Positions 36,605 through 46,400 of a stretch of DNA of 64,000 nucleotides are shown here, piece after piece. The stretch covers positions 108,586 through 172,585 of the forward strand of contig BPHC01000007.1 of assembly GCA_026003355.1 (NCBI GenBank), in the 5' to 3' direction. The notes under the pieces were generated by a model. It was not told where the DNA came from. It saw only the letters and a list, made by a program, of their open reading frames with translations, and did no database searches. Numbering within the stretch: position 1 is the stretch's first letter; each line of letters starts with the position of its first letter. A program made the position numbers and the translations under genes. The stretch comes from Cyclobacteriaceae bacterium. Its GTDB lineage: Bacteria > Bacteroidota > Bacteroidia > Cytophagales > Cyclobacteriaceae.

Positions 36605-38119
36605 TTACTCAATAATTCCGCTTTCCAGATTTTTGCTAATCTGGCGTGTTACGGCATCCAGCTGTTCACCGCAGGTACGCAGGTGTTTAATGATAGCCTG
36701 TGAATCTTTCTCTACGCCATAGTCGAGCAGATTGATCAACCCCAGAATGCTCGAAACCGGAGCGCGGAGTTTGTGTGCATTGAAATAAGCGTATTCGGTA
36801 AGTTTTTGGTTTTGCACGGAAAGCTGCCGGGTGCGCTCTTCAATACGGCTTTCAAGCGACCGGTTAAGTGCCTTTAATTCTTCATTCAGCCGGGCCACAG
36901 CCTGTGCCTGGTGTTCGAGCTCGCGTCTCTGCCGTTCAATTTCAGCCGATTTTTCACTGAGCTCTTTGTTTACTTTCAGAATTCTGCGCCGCTGGCGGAG
37001 TAAAATCCAGGCGAGCAGGGTAGTCAACACAAGGCCGGCGGCTACTGACAGGATAACAAGGCGCTGGAACCTGAGCTGTATGCGCGACTGCTCGTTAGCC
37101 TCACGCAGTTTCTGGTTTTCGCGTTCGCGGTTTTCGGTTTCGTAGGCAAGCTGCAACCGTGTCATTTGTTCGGCTTTGGCCAGGTTAAACACGCTGTCTT
37201 TCAGACGGATGTGCCGGAGCAGATGTTTTAATGCCTGGTGGTAATTGCCACGGGCAGAATCCAGTCGCGCGCGCCGGTACAGGTTACCAATCATTAAATC
37301 CGGAACTTTCACACTAACCCATAACTGGCGGGCCAGGTTAAGGTAGTTTTCGGCCTGCCGGAATTGCTTCAGTTCAATATACACATCGGCCACATCCTGA
37401 TACATTTGTATAAGCAGGCGGGTTTCGCCCAGCGTGCCAAACAGTTTTTCGGCCCGTTTAAAATAGTCGATAGCTTCGTTCAGATTTTTACGATGCAGGG
37501 CCGATATGGCAAAACCCCAGTATGCGTAAGCTACAGTGCGCTGCTGATTGTCTTTAAGCGCCTGGGCGAGTGATTGATGAAAGTACTTTTCGGCTTCTTT
37601 ATACTTGCCCAACAGATTGTAAAGTTCACCAATATTGTACAGGGTTATGGCCAGGGTGGCCGAGTCTTTTCTTTTAAGCTGCAGGGAACGGTGCAGAAAT
37701 TCCAAAGCCCGTTCGTATTCGGCCATTCGTTTATACACTTCGCCCAGGTTGTTATAGGTTTGTCCCAGGCCAATGCTGTCGTTAATGGTCTGGTACTGCC
37801 GTGCAGCCAACAGGTAATAATTCTGGGCCAGATCGTAAATACCTTCGTACCAGAAAGAATTTCCGGTTACGGTAAGTGCGCGGGCATATCCCTTGTTATA
37901 ATTTATCTGCTGGGCAACATCGGCACAGTGCAGGGCTATTTTGCGCGATGCATAGGGATTTATTTTCAGATAATCGTTAGCCAGGCGGTTCAGTTCATCT
38001 ACATAAACTGGGTCGTGCGGCCGGCTGTTATACCGCGAAAGGCTGTCGGGAAGCTGAGCCTGTGCCCTTGCTGACTGGCCAAGCAGCCCGAGTAAAACAA
38101 GCAAAAATGCCCTGAACAT
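36605..38119 (-). CDS. TPR membrane protein with kinase dimerization domain but no ATPase domain
   Basis: A 504-residue protein with a signal peptide, about seven TPR repeats (residues 35-310), a coiled coil, a transmembrane helix (VILSVAAGLVLTTLLAWILL), a second long coiled coil, and a phosphoacceptor-like helix (LTEYAYFNAHKLRAPVSSIL). It ends about 60 residues after the His without any HATPase motif. It is close in design to the GAF protein at 2543-3532 and to the kinase at 51825, which does have the ATPase domain. It probably signals through another kinase. Convergent to the OmpA gene, 7 nt apart. Confidence 0.8.
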   Translation of the reverse strand: MFRAFLLVLLGLLGQSARAQAQLPDSLSRYNSRPHDPVYVDELNRLANDYLKINPYASRKIALHCADVAQQINYNKGYARALTVTGNSFWYEGIYDLAQNYYLLAARQYQTINDSIGLGQTYNNLGEVYKRMAEYERALEFLHRSLQLKRKDSATLAITLYNIGELYNLLGKYKEAEKYFHQSLAQALKDNQQRTVAYAYWGFAISALHRKNLNEAIDYFKRAEKLFGTLGETRLLIQMYQDVADVYIELKQFRQAENYLNLARQLWVSVKVPDLMIGNLYRRARLDSARGNYHQALKHLLRHIRLKDSVFNLAKAEQMTRLQLAYETENRERENQKLREANEQSRIQLRFQRLVILSVAAGLVLTTLLAWILLRQRRRILKVNKELSEKSAEIERQRRELEHQAQAVARLNEELKALNRSLESRIEERTRQLSVQNQKLTEYAYFNAHKLRAPVSSILGLINLLDYGVEKDSQAIIKHLRTCGEQLDAVTRQISKNLESGIIE

Positions 38120-38139
38120 GCGTGTTGTCGGGTATGCCC

Positions 38140-39516
38140 TTAGGAGCTGGTGATAGCTTTCAGCACATCGTGTTGTGTAATAATGTGTACTTTCTGATTG
38201 TCATCGCGTACCAGTACAGCTTTATTTTCCCGGTTGAGCAATGATGAAAGCACATCCAGGGTGCTGTCGGGTGCAACGAAAATCATGGGTTTATCCATTA
38301 CTTCGCCTACTGTTTTGCCTGAAAGCTGAGGGTCGTTCATTAATTTTTCAAGCAGTGCAGAAGAGCTGATGCTTCCCACAAAATGCCCGTTATCGGTTAC
38401 CGGTATCTGGTCAATGCCTTCGCGGTTCATGAGCAAAATGGCCTCGCTAACCTTATCTTTTGCCGAAACCGTAAACAGGGTGTCTTTTCCGTTACGGGCT
38501 TCAATAAGATGCCGGGCTGTGGTAACAAAGGGGGTTTCCAGAAAACCGTGGTCTTTCATCCACTGGTCGTTGTATATTTTGGCCAGGTAGCGCGTGCCGT
38601 GGTCGGGCAGGAGTATAACCATTACGTCGTTTTTGGTAAGGTGCTGGCGGGCGTATTCCAGGGCTCCGTGCACAGCCGACCCGCTGGACCAGCCCACAAA
38701 CAGGCCTTCCTCCCTGGCCAGGCGCCGGGCCATTAACGCACCATCTTTGTCGGTAACTTTTATAAAAAGGTCAATAAGATTAAAATCTACATTTTTCGGA
38801 AGAATATCTTCCCCAAACCCTTCGGTGAGGTAGGGATAAATTTCGTTTTCATCAAAAATGCCGGTTTCCTTATACTTTTTGAATACTGAGCCGTAGGTAT
38901 CAATTCCAACGGTTACAATGTGTTTGTTTTGTTCTTTCAGGAACCGGGCTGTTCCGCACATCGATCCGCCGGTACCTACGGTGGCCACATAATGGGTAAC
39001 TTTTCCATCCGTTTGCCGCCATATTTCCGGGCCGGTGGTTTCGTAATGCGCCTGGGCGTTTGAGGGGTTATCGTACTGGTTGGGATAAATTGAATTGGGT
39101 ATTTCGCGGCTTAATTTTCTGGCAACAGAGTAATAAGAACGCGGATCGTCCGGCTCCACGTTGGTGGGGCATACCACCACTTCGGCTCCTACTGCCCGCA
39201 GAATATTAATCTTTTCCTGCGATTGCTTGTCGGCCATGGTAAAAATGCACTTGTAACCTTTGGCCGCTGCCGTAAGGGCCAACCCCATGCCTGTGTTGCC
39301 CGATGTACCCTCAATAATGGTGCCCCCGGGCTTGAGCAGTCCGGCTTTTTCGGCATCTTCAACCATTTTTAAGGCCATTCGGTCTTTGGTAGAGTTGCCT
39401 GGATTAAAATATTCAACCTTTGCCAGGTAGGTACCCGGCAATCCTTTAAAGATTTTGTTTAGCCGTACCATCGGTGTATTGCCGATGGTTTCAATGATGG
39501 ATTGATAGACCTGCAT
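38140..39516 (-). CDS. Cystathionine beta-synthase-like PLP enzyme with CBS domains
   Basis: A fold-type II PLP enzyme of 458 residues. IGNTPMVRLNKI and FNPGNSTKDRMAL (Schiff-base Lys44) are near the N terminus, GTSGNTGMGLAL binds PLP phosphate, and GGSMCGTARFLK lies in the core. Residues 330-458 form two CBS domains (VSEAILLMNREGIDQIPVTD, VGEVMDKPMIFV). The combination is that of cystathionine beta-synthase; a cysteine synthase-like role is possible. ATG 39516 is used because MQVYQSIIETIGNTP is the natural N terminus. Confidence 0.9.
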   Translation of the reverse strand: MQVYQSIIETIGNTPMVRLNKIFKGLPGTYLAKVEYFNPGNSTKDRMALKMVEDAEKAGLLKPGGTIIEGTSGNTGMGLALTAAAKGYKCIFTMADKQSQEKINILRAVGAEVVVCPTNVEPDDPRSYYSVARKLSREIPNSIYPNQYDNPSNAQAHYETTGPEIWRQTDGKVTHYVATVGTGGSMCGTARFLKEQNKHIVTVGIDTYGSVFKKYKETGIFDENEIYPYLTEGFGEDILPKNVDFNLIDLFIKVTDKDGALMARRLAREEGLFVGWSSGSAVHGALEYARQHLTKNDVMVILLPDHGTRYLAKIYNDQWMKDHGFLETPFVTTARHLIEARNGKDTLFTVSAKDKVSEAILLMNREGIDQIPVTDNGHFVGSISSSALLEKLMNDPQLSGKTVGEVMDKPMIFVAPDSTLDVLSSLLNRENKAVLVRDDNQKVHIITQHDVLKAITSS

Positions 39517-39569
39517 GGGGCTCAAAAGTACAAATTTTGGAAGGCCGTCCTGGCCGGGTGTAAGAAAAT

Positions 39570-39590
39570 AAGCCTTATTTAAGGCTTTTT
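39570..39590. terminator. Small hairpin between divergent genes
   Basis: AAGCCTT (39570-39576), loop ATTT, AAGGCTT (39581-39587), followed on the plus strand by TTT. It lies 54 nt upstream of the cystathionine beta-synthase start and upstream of the T9SS gene promoter. Could end plus-strand read-through or fold in the leader of the minus-strand gene. Confidence 0.25.
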
Positions 39591-39634
39591 GGGTTACCTT
39601 TTTGGGCTGGCACGCATTCTGTTGAGCGTGCGGC

Positions 39635-39666
39635 TTTTAGAATTTAAATGCCGTGTTATATATTTG
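39635..39666 (+). promoter_or_regulatory. Promoter of the giant T9SS protein gene
   Basis: The -7 box TATATTTG (39659-39666) is an exact match to TAnnTTTG. A weak -33 element TTTT (39635-39638) stands 20 nt upstream. It lies 33 nt before the ATG at 39700. Confidence 0.5.
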
Positions 39667-39699
39667 AAAGTTGATTATCAGTAAACTGGCTTTATTCCT

Positions 39700-42600
39700 A
39701 TGCTCTTTACCAGACTTGCTGCGCTAACGGTGTTGGCGCTTATGGGTTACCGTTCGGCCCGCGCCCAGGCCACCTTTACCTCCATCGCTTCAGGCGATTG
39801 GAACGGAGGTCTTACCGTATGGTCGGTTTCCGGAACCGATGCCGACAACATTCCCGATGCCGATGATGATGTGGTTATTGCCTCCGGCCATACCATAAAT
39901 GTAAACGTAAACGCAGCCTGCAACAACATAACCCTTAACGGAACGGCCAACCTGAATTTCAATACGAATAACCGGACTCTGGATGTAAACGGGCTGATGA
40001 CCATGAACGGCAACAGCCAGGTTTCAGGGAACAATAACAGCAGAATTTTAAATCTCAACGGCAATTTCTCCATACCTGCCGGGCAAACCGGTTCTATTGG
40101 AGGAGTAAGGGTGGTGCAAAGTGCACCTCAGACTTTTACGGTAAGTGGCACATTTATTCCCTCCAGCGCAACAGGTATCAAAAATCTTGGCGATGTAATC
40201 ATAAACAGCACGGGCAGCTGGACTGCAGTGAGCAACGAGAGCTATACGGTTAACAACCTTACGCTTTACAACGGGTCAGTTATTAACGGAAGCGTAAATG
40301 CAACTCTTATTGCCAATGGCAATCTGACTGTTTTTCCAAGTTCGCCGGGGTTGCATGCCAAACTGGGCCGCATTAATCTTACGGTTAATGGTACCACCAC
40401 CGTTATGGCCAATGGCTATCTGGAGTTCTCCGAATCGAATGCCGGTACCAAAAGGTTTAACGGTACCATTACAGTAAACCTGGGAGGAATTTGGGATAAT
40501 ATTGTCGGAGAAGATCCGGTGGTTAACTGTTCCATCATCAACAATGGTGTTTGGCCCGTGCCCACCGGTGGTAACGGACGGTACGATGTTACCGACGGCG
40601 GTAATTATACCTACTCGGGCAATGCAGAGATCGGCATGACGCGCCTGCGTCTGCGCAACGGAAGTGTTGTAACCAACACCGGTACCTTGCGGCTAACCAA
40701 AACCGGCGGTCAGGCCCTTTCGGTAGAGAGTGGGTCTACCTTTATAAACGGCAATGGCACCAGCGGTTACCTTATCCTTACCGGTGATGGTAACGTTGTG
40801 GATGTAACAGGAGCCCTGAGCAGTGTTAACTTTTCGCCGGCCAATAATATTGTAGAGTATTCCGGAACGGTAAACCAAACCATTTATCCCACCATATACC
40901 ACCATATACGCGCGTTAAATGGCTTTACCAAAACCATAAACGGGACCACCACGGTTAATGGCAATTTTACCATTAACAGCAACACATTGGTTGATGTGGC
41001 CGGCGGCAACGATTTGGTGGGGCCTGGTAACCTCATCATGACAGAAACCAGCCGCATCCGCATATCTTCAGCAGGCACCGTACCTGCACTTACCGGCACG
41101 GCCCATTCGCTGGCTCCCGGCACCACTATTGAGCTGAACCGCGGCGGAGCCCAGGTAGCGGCCAGCAGTACGATTTATCCCTATCAGAATCTGCACATCT
41201 CAGGTGCCGGTGGCTCGGCCGTAAACATGTCGGCTGTAAGCAACATTGCGCAGGACTTCATCATTACCAACCAGGGCACTTTTAACAGCAACGCCCTGCT
41301 TACCGTTGGGGGCACGTTCAATTACACCTCCAGCGGCACCTCGGTGCTGGCCAACAATATTACCGTTGGTAATTTTGTTTTTCAGAACGGTGGCCTGAAT
41401 TACAGCAGCCGGACCATTACCATTAACGGCAACGATGGTACATGGACTTTTAACGGAGGCGGAGGTGTGTTTACCACCGATGCCACCAGCCGTGTGATAT
41501 TTACAGCCGGGACCAATCAAAAAATTTCGGGTACAGCAGTAACCACCTTTGCTAATCTTGAAATTGATAATCCAAACGGAGTAACGCTGGATGGAATAGA
41601 TGCCAATGTTTCAACCGGCCTTACTTTTACCAATGGCAACATCATTACCGGATCCAACGTACTGATTTGCACCAATGCATCGGTTACGGTTACCCCGACC
41701 AACGGATTTGTGGAAGGTTACCTGCGAAAGCCTGTTGTTACCGGGGCGCCGGCATTAACTTTCGAAGTAGGCACCGGTACGGTGTATTCTCCGCTTAATC
41801 TTACATTTACTGGTGTAACTACGGCCGGTAACTTTACCGTGGCCGCCTTTTCGGGCGACCATCCTGATATTCTGGGGTCTAATATTGAACCTAATCGCAG
41901 CGTAAACCGCCATTGGTCAGTTACCAACAATGCCGTAACCTTTGGCAGTGTAAATGCGGTATTTAACTTTAATTCTTCTGATTTGGATCCGCTGGCCGAT
42001 TTTACCAACTTTAGTGTGCGCCGGTTTGATGGGATAAACTGGAACAATACAACTGCGGGAATCCGCACGGCCACATCAACTCAAATTACAGGCGAAACAT
42101 CAGCAGGGCTGCCCAATAACCAGGAGCGGTTTTATCAGATAGGTGAGCTTATTCCAACTTCGGGTACGGCCAACCGGCTTCCCGGTACGCAAAACTGGAG
42201 CAACCCGGCAACGTGGATTCAAAACCGCACGGGCGCCATACAGTTTACCGCAGGCAGCACGGCTGTTACGGGTGTAGGTACGCTGTTCACCACCGAGCTG
42301 GTGCCGGGCGATGTGCTGATGTTGCAAACCACTCCCGGTACTGTGAGAGGTACGGTTCAAACAATCATTGACAATGAGAACCTTACCCTTGTTGCGCCCG
42401 CTACGGCTTCAGCTAACGGAGGGTATGGAAGGCAGTATGTGCCCAACACTGTTAACGACCAGGTAATAATTGGCAATTCGAACATTGTGCCTGACGCAGC
42501 TACTACCATTATACTGGATATGAATGCCACGGTAAACTCTCTTGACATAAGCACCGTAGCCTCGCCCCGGTCAACTGCCCAGGTGCTTACCCATGCCGGT

Positions 42601-44892
42601 ACCAACTCGCTTACGGTGCAAACCAATGTACGGGTAAACCACCCGCCCGTAGCAACCTCGGTTACCAATTCGTGGAATATAAATGCCGGCTCGGCAACGG
42701 TTGGAGGTAATGTAGTAATTGGTTCAGGTGTAAACAATGCCAACGGCATTGCCCGGGTGAACATTACTACCGGTACCTTGAATGTGGGCACAACTCTGTT
42801 ATTTTTTACGTCAAACCAAAACTCACGTGAGCTTACTGCTATTCTGGACATGACCGGTGGCAACGGTACAGTAAATCTTTCCGGAAGCCTTGGCTTTTCG
42901 AATGGCAGAGGACTGCTGTTACCGGGCACCTCAGGCAGTGTTTTTAATTATAACCGTACTTCTTCGGGCCAGACAGTTAATTTTCCCTCGCTTAACCAGG
43001 CGGCTAACCCTTTTACCTACCATAACCTTCATTTAAATAATACAAGTGCCAGCGGCGTAATTCTGGCTACCAATATTTCAGCAGCAAATGTAACAGGCGA
43101 TGTGCGGGTACAATCCGGAACGCTCAGGCTTCATGTAGGCCGGACAATAACTGGTAATCCCACACGAACCTTTGAGGTTGCACCAGGAGCTATCTTTCGC
43201 CTTCAGGGTACTCAACCTTTTCCTGCCGGATTTGGTACTTTCGATCTGGGCACCACAGCGCCATTTGGCACAGTGGTATATGAAACCACCAACAACCAGA
43301 CAATTGCCAACCATAACTACGGCCATCTGGTACTACGCGCAAACCGCACTTACTCAATCCCCAATACCACCGTTAACGTAGCGGGTAACCTTACGTTGGG
43401 TGATGGAACTTCAACCGTAACCCTTCAGGATCAGGGTGGAGGGGGTGCCTCGGCCATTTCGGTAAGCGGCGACCTTACAATAAATGCCAACGCCCGGCTT
43501 AATGCTGCTGCCAACAACGGCATATCGGCCATTACCGTAGGCGGAAACTGGGTAAACAACTCATCAACAGGAGGAAGCAACGGGTTTGATGAGGGCACAA
43601 GTACTGTAATCTTTAACAGTCCTGCATCCAATACCCTGCAAACCATAGGTGGTACCATTGCCGAAACGTTTTACGACCTTACCCTAAATACCAGCGCTGC
43701 GAGTGATGTGGTACGAATTCTTAACAACACCAACGTAAGCAATCAGCTTACCTTAACTCAGGGCGAACTGGATTTGAATGGCCTTACATTATACTTAACT
43801 AATCCGGTACCCGGTGCCATAACCCGTACCAATGGTTATATAAAAAGCGAAAATAATACAAGTCCTTACGGTACACTGCAAAGGCAAACCGGCACTGCCA
43901 CCGGCGCTTTTGTGTTTCCGTTTGGCAAGTCGCCTACCGAATACATACCGTTTACTTTTAATATCACTTCGGCCGGAAGCCCGGCTGCCGGATCGGTTTC
44001 GGTTTCCACTTATCCCACCGGCACAGACAACACCCCGTATCCCGTTGGCGTTACCAACCTGAACGGTACCAGCGGAGGTTTGGCCGTGGTGGATCGCTTT
44101 TGGGTAATTACCCTTAATAACTACACAGGCACCCGGCCAACTTCAACTTTAACCTTTACGGCAACACCTGCCGAGATCGCCTCTACAGGCGCTACCACTA
44201 TTAACGCACAACGCTGGGCGCCTTCGAACACATGGGAGCCTGCCCTGCCGGGTCAAACCTATAACAGCGGCGCGGGAACTGTTACCGTGCCCAATGTAAG
44301 CCAGTATTCACCCTGGGCGCTTGCCGATGTGAGTGCACCTTTGCCTGTGGAACTAACGTCATTCAACCTTGTGGTGCGGAACGGCTATGTAGAAGTAGGC
44401 TGGACCACGGCCTCTGAACTCAATAACGACTATTTTACCGTTGAACGCCGGCAGGATGGTGCCGAAGAATTTGAGGCGCTGGCCACATTGCCCGGTGCGG
44501 GCACTACCCAAAAGCAAAACCGCTATCGTTTTGAAGACTACAGCGTGTCGCCCGGTATTTGGTACTACCGCATTAAGCAAACCGATTTTGACGGTACGTA
44601 CTCCTACTCGCAGGTAAAATCGGTAGAGGTTTCCGGGCAGGGTATGTGGCAGATATTTCCCAACCCGTCTGACGGCCAACTGATGAATGTGCGGTTTACT
44701 GCAGCCGATTTAAATAAGCAGGCACGCATTTCGGTGCTGGATGCACAGGGGCGGTTGGTTCACAGCGAGCAGGTAACCATTTCCGGTTTAACCGTGCCTG
44801 TGCAATTTAACCAGAAGCTGCAGGCCGGAATTTATCTGGTTGTTATTCGCACGCCGGATGATGCCGTGCAGTACCGGTGGGTGGTACGCTGA
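39700..44892 (+). CDS. Giant secreted protein with T9SS type A sorting domain
   Basis: A 1730-residue surface or secreted protein. A signal peptide (MLFTRLAALTVLALMGYRSA) is followed by about 1500 residues of Asn/Thr/Gly-rich beta-helix-like repeats (for example TLNGTANLNFNTNNRTLDVN). At about residue 1548 comes LPVELTSFNLVVRNGYVEVG, a linker common in Bacteroidota adhesins, and from about 1652 the T9SS C-terminal domain (IFPNPSDGQ, LDAQGRLVHSE, LQAGIYLVVI). The sorting domain is normally removed on export to the cell surface. Function may be adhesion; no enzyme motif is seen. Own promoter; convergent to pyrB. Confidence 0.93.
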   Translation: MLFTRLAALTVLALMGYRSARAQATFTSIASGDWNGGLTVWSVSGTDADNIPDADDDVVIASGHTINVNVNAACNNITLNGTANLNFNTNNRTLDVNGLMTMNGNSQVSGNNNSRILNLNGNFSIPAGQTGSIGGVRVVQSAPQTFTVSGTFIPSSATGIKNLGDVIINSTGSWTAVSNESYTVNNLTLYNGSVINGSVNATLIANGNLTVFPSSPGLHAKLGRINLTVNGTTTVMANGYLEFSESNAGTKRFNGTITVNLGGIWDNIVGEDPVVNCSIINNGVWPVPTGGNGRYDVTDGGNYTYSGNAEIGMTRLRLRNGSVVTNTGTLRLTKTGGQALSVESGSTFINGNGTSGYLILTGDGNVVDVTGALSSVNFSPANNIVEYSGTVNQTIYPTIYHHIRALNGFTKTINGTTTVNGNFTINSNTLVDVAGGNDLVGPGNLIMTETSRIRISSAGTVPALTGTAHSLAPGTTIELNRGGAQVAASSTIYPYQNLHISGAGGSAVNMSAVSNIAQDFIITNQGTFNSNALLTVGGTFNYTSSGTSVLANNITVGNFVFQNGGLNYSSRTITINGNDGTWTFNGGGGVFTTDATSRVIFTAGTNQKISGTAVTTFANLEIDNPNGVTLDGIDANVSTGLTFTNGNIITGSNVLICTNASVTVTPTNGFVEGYLRKPVVTGAPALTFEVGTGTVYSPLNLTFTGVTTAGNFTVAAFSGDHPDILGSNIEPNRSVNRHWSVTNNAVTFGSVNAVFNFNSSDLDPLADFTNFSVRRFDGINWNNTTAGIRTATSTQITGETSAGLPNNQERFYQIGELIPTSGTANRLPGTQNWSNPATWIQNRTGAIQFTAGSTAVTGVGTLFTTELVPGDVLMLQTTPGTVRGTVQTIIDNENLTLVAPATASANGGYGRQYVPNTVNDQVIIGNSNIVPDAATTIILDMNATVNSLDISTVASPRSTAQVLTHAGTNSLTVQTNVRVNHPPVATSVTNSWNINAGSATVGGNVVIGSGVNNANGIARVNITTGTLNVGTTLLFFTSNQNSRELTAILDMTGGNGTVNLSGSLGFSNGRGLLLPGTSGSVFNYNRTSSGQTVNFPSLNQAANPFTYHNLHLNNTSASGVILATNISAANVTGDVRVQSGTLRLHVGRTITGNPTRTFEVAPGAIFRLQGTQPFPAGFGTFDLGTTAPFGTVVYETTNNQTIANHNYGHLVLRANRTYSIPNTTVNVAGNLTLGDGTSTVTLQDQGGGGASAISVSGDLTINANARLNAAANNGISAITVGGNWVNNSSTGGSNGFDEGTSTVIFNSPASNTLQTIGGTIAETFYDLTLNTSAASDVVRILNNTNVSNQLTLTQGELDLNGLTLYLTNPVPGAITRTNGYIKSENNTSPYGTLQRQTGTATGAFVFPFGKSPTEYIPFTFNITSAGSPAAGSVSVSTYPTGTDNTPYPVGVTNLNGTSGGLAVVDRFWVITLNNYTGTRPTSTLTFTATPAEIASTGATTINAQRWAPSNTWEPALPGQTYNSGAGTVTVPNVSQYSPWALADVSAPLPVELTSFNLVVRNGYVEVGWTTASELNNDYFTVERRQDGAEEFEALATLPGAGTTQKQNRYRFEDYSVSPGIWYYRIKQTDFDGTYSYSQVKSVEVSGQGMWQIFPNPSDGQLMNVRFTAADLNKQARISVLDAQGRLVHSEQVTISGLTVPVQFNQKLQAGIYLVVIRTPDDAVQYRWVVR

Positions 44893-44897
44893 TACCA

Positions 44898-45824
44898 TTA
44901 TGCCTGCTTACCAGCCAGCAGATACAATACCGCCATGCGTATGGCAACTCCGTTTTCTACCTGGTCAAGAATAATAGAATGGGCGGAGTCGGCTGCATCG
45001 CTGGATAGCTCCACACCTCGGTTAATGGGGCCCGGATGCATGATGGTAATTTTTTTATTGAGGCTGTTAAGCAGCGACAGGTTAATGCCGTAGTACAGGG
45101 CATATTCGCGCAGGGAAGGAAAATAACGCAGCTGCTGGCGTTCAAGCTGTATGCGCAGTATGTTGGCTACATCGCACCACTCCAGTGCTTTTCGAAGGTT
45201 CAACTCAACATCGATTCCCAGATTCCGGATATGCCGGGGCAACAGGGTGGGAGGTCCGCACACCTTTACCTCTGCACCCAGCTTTTTCAGGGCAAAGATG
45301 TTGGATAAGGCTACCCTGCTATGCAGAATATCGCCAATCAGCACCACTTTCTTTCCTTCTATGGCACCCAGCTTTTCGCGTATGGAGTAAGCATCGAGCA
45401 GGGCCTGGGTAGGATGTTCGTGGGTGCCGTCACCGGCATTGATTACACTGGCCTTGATATGACGGCTAAGGAAGTGAGGCGCCCCGGGGCTGGCATGTCG
45501 CATAACCACCATATCTACCTTCATGGCCAGTATGTTATTCACGGTATCCAACAGGGTTTCGCCCTTTTTAACCGAGCTGGACGAGGCAGAGAAATTTACA
45601 ATATCGGCCGACAACCTTTTTTCGGCCAGTTCGAATGAAATACGTGTACGTGTAGAATTTTCAAAGAACACATTGGCTACGGTTACATCGCGAAGGGCAG
45701 GAACTTTTTTAATGGGCTGGTTAATGATGTTCTTAAAGTTGTCGGCAGTTTCGAATATCAGTTCAATATCACGTGCGGTTAGATTTTTAATTCCGAGCAG
45801 ATGAGGTTGACTGAGTTGCGGCAT
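44898..45824 (-). CDS. pyrB: Aspartate carbamoyltransferase catalytic subunit
   Basis: Condenses carbamoyl phosphate with Asp in pyrimidine synthesis. The 308-residue protein has the carbamoyl-phosphate motif FFENSTRTRISFELAEKRL, the active-site HPTQALLDAYSI and the C-terminal HPGPINRGVEL. It follows pyrR by 3 nt on the same strand. No regulatory pyrI gene is seen next to it. Confidence 0.95.
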   Translation of the reverse strand: MPQLSQPHLLGIKNLTARDIELIFETADNFKNIINQPIKKVPALRDVTVANVFFENSTRTRISFELAEKRLSADIVNFSASSSSVKKGETLLDTVNNILAMKVDMVVMRHASPGAPHFLSRHIKASVINAGDGTHEHPTQALLDAYSIREKLGAIEGKKVVLIGDILHSRVALSNIFALKKLGAEVKVCGPPTLLPRHIRNLGIDVELNLRKALEWCDVANILRIQLERQQLRYFPSLREYALYYGINLSLLNSLNKKITIMHPGPINRGVELSSDAADSAHSIILDQVENGVAIRMAVLYLLAGKQA

Positions 45825-45827
45825 AGT

Positions 45828-46367
45828 TTAAGGATTATTGATCAGCCAGATTTTGTTTTGGCTGCTTCCCTGAGCTTTAAGTTCTACAAGTACTTTTTGC
45901 GACGCTACCGTGTTTACGGTTTTGCCAACATAGTCCGGGGCAATGGGCAGGTCGCGGTTGTAGCGCCTGTCAATCAGCACCAGCAGTTCTACTTTTGCGG
46001 GCCGGCCAAAGGCCAGCATGGCATCGAGCGCAGCCCTTACGGTACGACCTGTAAACAGCACGTCATCAATTAAAATAACCCGTTTATTTTCCAGGCTGAA
46101 TGGAATGCGCAGTTCGCTTACTTTACCAATTTCCCTTCTTCTGAAGTCATCGCGATAAAAGGAGATGTCCAGGTAGCCCATGGGTACCTTCTTCCGGCAA
46201 AGTTCGAACAGGCGTTGCTGGATAATTTCGGCCAGATAAATGCCCCTGGGCTGAAGGCCCAGAATTACGGAATACGCAAAAGTACCATGGTTTTCAATAA
46301 GCTGCTGGCAAAGACGGCTTATGGTAATATCCAGCAGGTTGGCATCCAGGATGAGTTTTTTTTGCAT
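45828..46367 (-). CDS. pyrR: Bifunctional pyr operon regulator / uracil phosphoribosyltransferase PyrR
   Basis: PyrR binds pyr mRNA in some bacteria and also makes UMP from uracil. The 179-residue protein has the PRPP loop VILIDDVLFTGRTVRAALDA and ILGLQPRGIYLAE. I start at ATG 46367; an upstream ATG would add four residues. It lies directly before pyrB and about 33 nt after the downstream paralogue of a secreted pair; no PyrR-binding leader is obvious in that short gap. Confidence 0.93.
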   Translation of the reverse strand: MQKKLILDANLLDITISRLCQQLIENHGTFAYSVILGLQPRGIYLAEIIQQRLFELCRKKVPMGYLDISFYRDDFRRREIGKVSELRIPFSLENKRVILIDDVLFTGRTVRAALDAMLAFGRPAKVELLVLIDRRYNRDLPIAPDYVGKTVNTVASQKVLVELKAQGSSQNKIWLINNP

Positions 46368-46400
46368 AAGCCCATGCAAATATAGAATTTTTGACGCGCA

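Noticed and set aside
46368..46400. PyrR-binding leader or attenuator before pyrR
   Set aside because: The gap is only about 33 nt and contains no hairpin with a U-tract.
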